Source: Sinonovacula constricta (Eukaryota > Mollusca > Bivalvia > Cardiida > Solecurtidae). Taken from it: 64,000 nt of DNA. Made by a program: the position numbers and the translations under genes. The DNA lies in NCBI GenBank assembly GCA_007844125.1, contig CM017572.1, forward strand, positions 37,878,736 through 37,942,735. The letters run 5' to 3'. Positions 57,916 through 64,000 of the stretch are shown here, piece after piece. Numbering within the stretch: the stretch's first letter is position 1; each line of letters starts with the position of its first letter. The notes under the pieces are model-generated. The model ran no database searches, had not been told where the DNA came from, and saw only the letters and a list, made by a program, of their open reading frames with translations.

Positions 57916-58639
57916 ATTTAAATAGTCTTGGCTCTTGAAGCTTTTGTGCCGCCAAACCAAACCAAACAGATTTGTATAGGGTTAAGCTAAAAGAATGTAG
58001 AAGGTTGGCTAAGTTAAGCCAATATATGTTCAGATTAACTAATCTTGCATATACTATAGCCCCTATGGCCTTTAGAAAATCTATAGCAAAAGAGCAGTTT
58101 CTTGGTGTCTGTACTATGCTGAATTGTGGCTTTGGGTGAAACAGTCATGGCCAGTGAGTCTCGAGAATGCAGTCAGTTATGCAGTAGAGCTTGTGGCTTT
58201 TATTAAGGCAGAGGGAGCTAAGATGGATGGGCAAGGCGCCTTATAGGTAAAGAACAATGAGAAAATACGTTTCGAACAGCATATAAAATAGTACATGCAT
58301 AAAATATGAGAAAATATTAATGTTTTGAAGAGAAAATAGAAAAGAACATCAGTAGCTGAAAGGGTGACAGTGCTTTGCTATGGCTCCACAGAACATTAGT
58401 TTTGAAATTGTGCTACTTAGACCCACATGGAAAGATGGAAGATCATCAGCACCTTTGAGTGTCACAAATGTATGATACTAGCTCTCCAGACCGACGCGGC
58501 CAGCACCTGAGCAGTACACATCTTCAGGGGACCCTTTTAGTACAAGGAGCAACGCAGAGCGATATTTCATTGATCCCCATTTAGATAAATGACCGAGGTG
58601 ATCCGACTACCTACATACAATCGAGAGATGATTCTTGAA

Positions 58640-58855
58640 TTATCCGAGGTGTTCCGATTGCACCGAAGCGTGATCCGAGTGCATGCAGGGTAATAACTGG
58701 TACATTACACTTTTACCAAATCCTGTTGGTAATATACATACAGTATCAACTAAGTTAAAAATATTCTTCAACGAAGCAATCTGCTCTTCTTTCAAGGAGT
58801 GTTGAATCTCCATCATATCTAAAGCGTACTGCATGCACTTTGAAAAGTCAGCCAT
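58640..58855 (-). pseudogene. RecQ-like DNA helicase N-terminal fragment
   Basis: 71 codons starting MADFSKCMQYALDMMEI. A motif-0-like LKEEQIASLK (residues 21-30) is followed by Walker A, ILPTGFGKS (41-49), and VMYQLLP. This is the usual start of RecQ-family ATP-dependent helicases, which are expanded in many invertebrates. After about residue 57 the match ends and the frame runs into short CCGAGGTGATCCGA-like repeats and a stop, with no good donor. It may be the first exon of a gene with an unseen donor, or a truncated copy. It faces the SAM gene across 496 bp. Confidence 0.6.
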
Positions 58856-59351
58856 TTTTGTTTACATAAGGCAATGAGAAGTTATTCGCCGGGTCAAATC
58901 ACCAACTGGTGTATTCCTACAATTACATATATCACGAGGTGATATATCCGAAGCTTGCCGGAGATCACCGAGTAGGTACGATTGACGTGAAAATTAAAAA
59001 CAAACACAACCGAATCTGCGAATATAATAAACGAATAAGCGGAATATTCTCTTTGCTGATATTATTATACCATGTAAAATTCTATTCCATTATGAAAAAG
59101 TATTTAAAAAGTATTGCTTTTTTACATTCTAATTATGTTGTTATCTAAAGTTATACATTTCCCTAATACATTTGTTCGCAAGAAAAAGATTATTTTTCAA
59201 TTAAACTTTTATAATCGGATTCCTCAATCTTTTTAAGTGTTTATATCCGTGAGTTGCGAATTCTACCCATCAACCAGGAAGTATAAAGTTTTTTAACGAT
59301 ATATTACAAGACATACTTTGACAGTAGTTATACTGGAGTAATTTAATCGAA
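58856..59351. promoter_or_regulatory. head-to-head intergenic region of the RecQ fragment and SAM gene
   Basis: 496 bp between divergent ATGs. It contains a perfect 9-bp inverted repeat, ATATATCAC-GAG-GTGATATAT (58927-58947), followed by CCGAAGCTTGCCGGAGATCA. No TATA box at a clear position. A promoter role is inferred only from gene arrangement. Confidence 0.35.
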
Positions 59352-59438
59352 ATGCCAACGAATAATTATCATCCACTACCCGATTTTTCGTCATTAATTC
59401 GCTGGACCGTGCAAGATGTCATGAACTGGTTGGAAAAG
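59352..59438 (+). CDS. SAM gene exon 1
   Basis: ATG at 59352, 29 codons, MPTNNYHPLPDFSSLI then RWTVQDVMNWLEK; donor AAAAG|GTAACT. The first helix of the SAM domain. Confidence 0.68.
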
Positions 59439-62400
59439 GTAACTAGGGATGTAGTACATCACGTACTTTCAGTTTGAAAAAATGACAATTTGAGATTGTT
59501 TTTTCTTAGTTTCAACCATTTTGTTAGTAGTTAGGAAACAAGATATTTCACTGTAACTTATGCCTCATTTTCTTTCCACTTCGTGGGTAGAACACTACTG
59601 AGGTTATAGCTCGTAAAATCAACCTGGTGACATGTCACTGTTTTATGTGGGTGTTTGACATATAGAACCACAGGATACACAATTAATGTATATGTATGTG
59701 TAGTGAACATGCTCATCTTGAACTTAGCTGGTAGAGCACCTGAATCAGGAGCAGGCTGTCATGGTGACGATGCTCGCCATTGGTTATGGTGTTTTTCCAT
59801 GTCAGAAGTGGTTCTTAACAGGACCTTGCAGAGCTGGATTGGACTAGGTACTAGTGGGCCTGTCCAGTGGATACCTGGCTCCAGAGGGTTAACAAGAGGA
59901 GAAGGGTAATGAATAAGCTGTCCCCTGAGCTCAATTGGTAGAGCACCTGAGCATATGGTCGTGGTCGTGGGTTGGATCCCCACCCTGGGTAATGAGATTT
60001 TTCCAGCTAGACTCACATCATATATAAACTATTGAACTATTGTATCACTAAAGATCCATCAGCACAGTTTTAATGACTGAAATATACAGATGACATATAT
60101 TATATACATAACTTTGAGAGAACTGTCTGTTCACCACTGTCACTGTACCATAATGTTTCATTTTTCAGAACAAATTGTCTAGCTGTGGAAAATTATTTAG
60201 AGATGCCGGGATAGATGGAAATAAACTTTATGTAAGTACTTGTATGAATGATTTTGACATTATTCCTGTTCCTTGAATCAGTCTGAAGTATTGGTATAAC
60301 CAATATTTGTTATGCCTTTACTGCAATATAATGTTATCCATCCATATTTGTCCTTAAGATATTTGCTAACATATACATACATATATAATGTACATACTCT
60401 TTGTTTTGGAGGTTATTATAATTTAATAATCACTTTGCAATAATTTGCTCAGATAATTGATGAGATATGTTGGCATACATTAGTGGTTGCTGTAGGGGTG
60501 TATCGATATACCGTACGACGGTATACCGCGGTTCAATATTCACGGTTCGGTTTACGGTTCACTTCTCAAGAATATAACGGTACGAACCGTGCAATACAGT
60601 TAAGTAAAAATCCTACACTGTGCTCTTGAGTTCGGGTCGAATCGTTGTTGAGTCAGTTGTGGACTATTTTTTACACAGATAAAACGAAAAAGTGGATCAA
60701 GATATAGCACTTTTATGACAATGTTTGCCGAGATGTAAGCATTGTTGTTTTCAAGAGTAGCTGATCATTCAGAACACTATTTTGTCATTCTTGATTCTAC
60801 CATTAGAAAGTTAAATTAGTAAGCTATGAAGTATATCTTGTATCGGTAAAGCGCATTGCGTAATGCTAATTAGTATTCAAAATGGCGGCTGCCGAAAACT
60901 TGTAATCTCTGTTTAAGAAATCACTGATGGAATCGGACAATCTATATTGCAAAAAGAAATCCTTTGTAGATTTTGGCATGATTGATAACATCTTTTGCTC
61001 TTGAGACTTCGGCTAATCGAATGTATTGCCGTCATTATGAAATTGTAAAACGATGACGAAAAAACGCCAAAATTTGCGTTTCGTCATATAGTTATGATTT
61101 TGTTGTTGTTTTTTTTCCCGAAAGAATAAGAAAATTTATTTCTCATTTCTATCTTTGTTTAGTTATGTATCTAAGAAGTTGTTTCAGAAGAAACTATTTT
61201 CCGGTATTTGTTTCGACTTTTTTTGCCCCACGAATTATCACACCTATTTACTGTCCCGATCTCCCAATCAAAACACATCCCTAGAAATCACCCACATCTC
61301 TAGAAATCACCCACCTTTTAGTAAGAGCAAAATAAGTGCCCCAGCCAATACATATTCAGCATATATTGTAGTGAATGAAACAGGTAGCAGAGGCATTGAT
61401 TTATGAGCGAGTTAATTTATGCATAGATTGACACCACCAAATTTACCTGACTACATGTACATAAAATTGGTGCACTTTTGGTTTTTGTAGATACAGGCCT
61501 TGTCTAAATTATGTTTTGAATTATGTACTTCGACTTATAACACACTGCTTGTTGTTTTTGCTGAAGAATAATTAAACACACGCACCATGTGAACATGGAA
61601 CATGACCGTCCGAATATATGTACACTTTCCGGTAATTTGTCGAACTACAATTTGACGAAGATGTTGGTGCACTCATTATAAATTTGATGTGACTAATTCA
61701 AACGGGTATGTTTTGTACCTTCATGACCAGACTAATAATAATGGAGCAAAATTTCTTTGGTTTAGAGAGAAACTTCTGATATTTCGAATCATACGTTGAT
61801 TTAGAGAGAAACTTCTCTTATTATGAATCATACGGTGACATTCCAAAAGCAGTGATAATTGTGATAAATATTTATTTGAACAGTTCTTTCCAGTAGATAT
61901 ACTATTTAAGTACATGTAATACTTAATGGTAAGCATCAAGCTCACAGTAATAGGCAAACAATCAATAATATCATATTTTGTCTTTAGCAGTCATCTCGTT
62001 TTAAGCAGTGAAATTTAGGCTCTCCCTTGGTTGGCTGCTTAATACTAGCGTGACTGTAGTTAGAAACTGTTTAAAGCGTTGCTGGTCTTATTCTGGATAA
62101 AGGAAGAAATTGTCATTTGGGAGGGGGTGTTATGACATTGTACATTTTGAAAAGAAATGACATTTAATGCATAATCCTTATTTTCTAATCTTATTATATA
62201 AAATAATAAAACAAAGAATTTCTGAAAATTTCCTAGGTGATGATGAAAATGAAAGCATGAGAAATGTGAAATCACACGCACAATTGATGGCATCAATACA
62301 GATTGCCTTTTTTTAAAAGCAGAACAATAAGAATGCTCTGGCCTCATCAGTAGGACAAGAATATGTTTTTATACCAGGGAACAAATTTCCCACTGAAAAG

Positions 62401-63814
62401 TATTTATTTAACCCTATATTACCTATAGATACCATGATTTTTTTAATGTTAAAGGAAACAGCCTCCTTTGTATAAACTTGACCAATACTAAACACCATGT
62501 TTAGTAGAAGGACTGTATAAATTATACTACTGGCAATAGTTGATTAGTTTATAAACACACACAAAAAAAACAACAATAATAAGCACTTACATGTATATTT
62601 TCTGATATATGATACATCCAATATCGATCATTTTTGTATTGATACACATATCATATCGATGATTCTGATCGATACGGAGCCCTTGTAACTGCCATCATTA
62701 TTTCTCTAATATTTCATAAAAAACACGAACTACTTACTATCTGAATGTGTTGACACTTCATATTGTTATTAAATTTTTATCTTGTTTTTTTTAATAGTGT
62801 ACCAATCTGTTGTATTTTTATTTGTGAAGGACATTCAGAATTCACAATAAAGATGAGAAAAAAATATCTTGAGAAATATTATATTATTTTTTATTGTTTA
62901 AGATCCAACATTTTAAAGTTTCAGGTGATTCTAACAGTTAAATCATTTAATATGTGGATAACCTTTTATGTCATACATTCTTATTATTGACTTTTAGTTA
63001 TAGTTATGCTAACATATTGTTTAATATAAGTCATGCTGTAATAGCGAACCTATGTGATAAGCAAAAATGTATTTTCCATACCAAAATATTATGTATCGCG
63101 ATACGTATCGTATCGTGTGGTATGTATCGCGATACGTATCGTATCGTGAGAGTAGCGTATCGTTACACCCCTAGGTTGCTGTAACCTCACAGATGCTATA
63201 TATCTCATGCAATTAATGATAGAACCATACATGTGAACTCTTCCACTTTTGGAGGGAGACTCCCACTTTTAAGGTTTATCATTATTTGAAAATGAAGGGT
63301 GTTGTGCACATTTTTAGAAATATCCATACTTGGAAACAGATAACTTCCTTTTTTGTTTATATGAAAATAACAAATCTCCCACTTTGCAAGTAAAAATCTC
63401 TCACTTTGGACTCATAATAAGTTCACATGTATGTATAACAGCAGTCTGGCTCTTTAAAACTTTGTCTAACTAAAAAACATTTGCTTTGATCAATTAGAGC
63501 TATTAAGGAAACCTTTATTTCTGTTGTTTTGAATGCTAGATGGTGTGCACTTTGTTTGAAAACATTTTTATTTTCATTTTGCAGAATTCTACAGAAGCAG
63601 ACTTGATAGAAATAAATTGTCCCAAAAGAGAACTGGGGTAAACATTTGTTAATGATAAAAGTGGTCATGTCACATTAAAATTCTTACATTGTTAAAAAGA
63701 AGATTGAAAAATATAATTTGGGCAATTGTGTTGTTAAAAAACACAATAATATAAATTACGTGCATTTGTTTTAGTGAATGGGCCATGAAAGTGTGTGAAA
63801 GGAGATGCCAATAA
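59352..63814 (+). CDS. small SAM-domain protein
   Basis: Four exons: 59352-59438, 60169-60231, 63585-63637 and 63775-63814. All introns are GT-AG and phases agree, giving 80 residues and TAA. The pattern is that of a SAM domain: RWTVQDVMNWLEK helix, KLFRDAGIDGNKLY, STEADLIEI. It lacks the usual final G(I/V)..LGHR.KIL helix, which is replaced by INCPKRELGEWAMKVCERRC. Apart from about 17 N-terminal residues nothing else is encoded, so it would act only as a protein-protein adaptor. If the exon-3 donor is skipped the frame stops at once (GGG TAA), giving 68 residues. Intron 2 carries the 2.7-kb hAT element. I cannot name an orthologue. Further exons beyond the window cannot be excluded if exon 4 is not used. 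Confidence 0.68.
59725..60015 (+). mobile_element. tRNA-like SINE, tandem head copies
   Basis: AGCTGGTAGAGCACCTGAAT (59728) and GCTCAATTGGTAGAGCACCT (59928) are two A-box-like heads in the same orientation. The second is followed by B-box-like GTGGGTTGGATCCCCACCC. Inside SAM-gene intron 1. Confidence 0.55.
60169..60231 (+). CDS. SAM gene exon 2
   Basis: Acceptor CATTTTTCAG, donor CTTTAT|GTAAGT; 21 codons NKLSSCGKLFRDAGIDGNKL plus Y, the IDG..L core of the domain. Confidence 0.72.
60493..63173. mobile_element. non-autonomous hAT transposon
   Basis: The termini TAGGGGTGTATCGATA and, inverted, TAGGGGTGTAACGATA (15 of 16 match) are flanked by a perfect 8-bp direct duplication GGTTGCTG at 60485-60492 and 63174-63181. 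The 8-bp duplication and TAGGGGTG ends are hAT signatures. Length 2,681 bp, no transposase-like frame. Sub-terminal regions are rich in CGATAC and CGTATCG repeats (a 27-bp direct repeat near 63095-63150). A 42-bp direct duplication lies at 61760-61845. Confidence 0.88.
63585..63637 (+). CDS. SAM gene exon 3
   Basis: Acceptor TTCATTTTGCAG, donor CTGGG|GTAAAC; encodes NSTEADLIEINCPKREL plus two bases of Gly. Without splicing the next codon is TAA. Confidence 0.65.
63775..63814 (+). CDS. SAM gene exon 4
   Basis: Acceptor TTTGTTTTAG|T completes Gly, then EWAMKVCERRCQ and TAA. Short, so supported mainly by phase, the acceptor and its helix-like EWAMKV. Confidence 0.5.
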
Positions 63815-64000
63815 TGTTTCTGTCAAAGATGTTTTCGAATTCTTCTCGTAGTATAAACTTCTAATAACTGATATTTCAACTTTTGAATTTTTTTATTTTC
63901 AAAGAGTTGTAGACTTTTTATTGTCACAACTTCTAGAATGTTCAGAATTGTTAAAAGATGCATAAAAAAAGCTTTAAAAAAGTTCTTTCAATCTGCATGT
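63815..64000. other. 3' flank of the SAM gene, nothing recognised
   Basis: AT-rich. No AATAAA in the remaining 186 bases, so the transcript end lies beyond the window. Confidence 0.5.

Overview
This is eukaryotic nuclear DNA: AT-rich, intron-rich, with consensus GT-AG splice sites, and no bacterial-style genes. Dispersed repeats with a core close to TGCTCAAGGTGAGC, tRNA-headed SINEs and a short TTATCTCCCTTG-ended element fit a mollusc, most likely a bivalve. That placement comes from remembered repeat types and was not searched.

Four protein-coding genes can be read exon by exon. (1) The C-terminal third of the Ski2-type RNA helicase SKIV2L (+, 6637-17458, six exons; the 5' part lies left of the window). 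(2) A complete 180-residue MICOS subunit of the MIC26/MIC27 (APOO/APOOL) family (-, 32330-23901, six exons). (3) A complete 336-residue zeta-crystallin-like quinone oxidoreductase, CRYZ (+, 36304-49412, eight exons). (4) A small, apparently complete SAM-domain protein of 80 residues (+, 59352-63814, four exons). A RecQ-like helicase N-terminal fragment (-, 58855-58640) sits head-to-head with the SAM gene, and a frameshifted Harbinger (HARBI1-like) transposase remnant lies at 53693-53889. SKIV2L and APOOL converge; APOOL and CRYZ diverge. The genes are not an operon and share no obvious pathway (cytoplasmic RNA decay, mitochondrial cristae, quinone reduction).

About 20 kb of the 64 kb is minisatellite arrays, almost all inside introns: 43-bp units (1-3750), about 32 bp (4930-6432), 33 bp (9701-12990), 15 bp (16650-17052), 15-18 bp (17800-19630, just past SKIV2L), 44 bp (23922-25862), 49 bp (31058-31748), 101 bp (37425-38830), 19 bp (39403-43250) and about 33 bp (44327-45857). 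Long stop-free frames inside these arrays are artefacts of unit length.

The most unusual feature is that three arrays, in three different genes, begin exactly at a used splice site and repeat it in sense orientation. In SKIV2L an exon end plus its 5' splice site is repeated about 100 times. In APOOL the branch point, pyrimidine tract and acceptor of the last exon are repeated about 44 times. In CRYZ 53 nt of exon plus its donor are repeated 13 times, each copy with an acceptor-like AG, so each is a potential poison exon. Other arrays carry 3'-splice-site-like or polypyrimidine units. Whether these splice-signal satellites act on splicing or are only a by-product of how the arrays arose cannot be decided from sequence alone.

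Mobile DNA includes a 2.7-kb non-autonomous hAT element with a perfect 8-bp target duplication (60493-63173), a MITE family with TTAAAGGTGG ends (about six copies, one split by a SINE), two or more SINE families, a LINE reverse-transcriptase tail fragment and the bivalve-type dispersed repeat.
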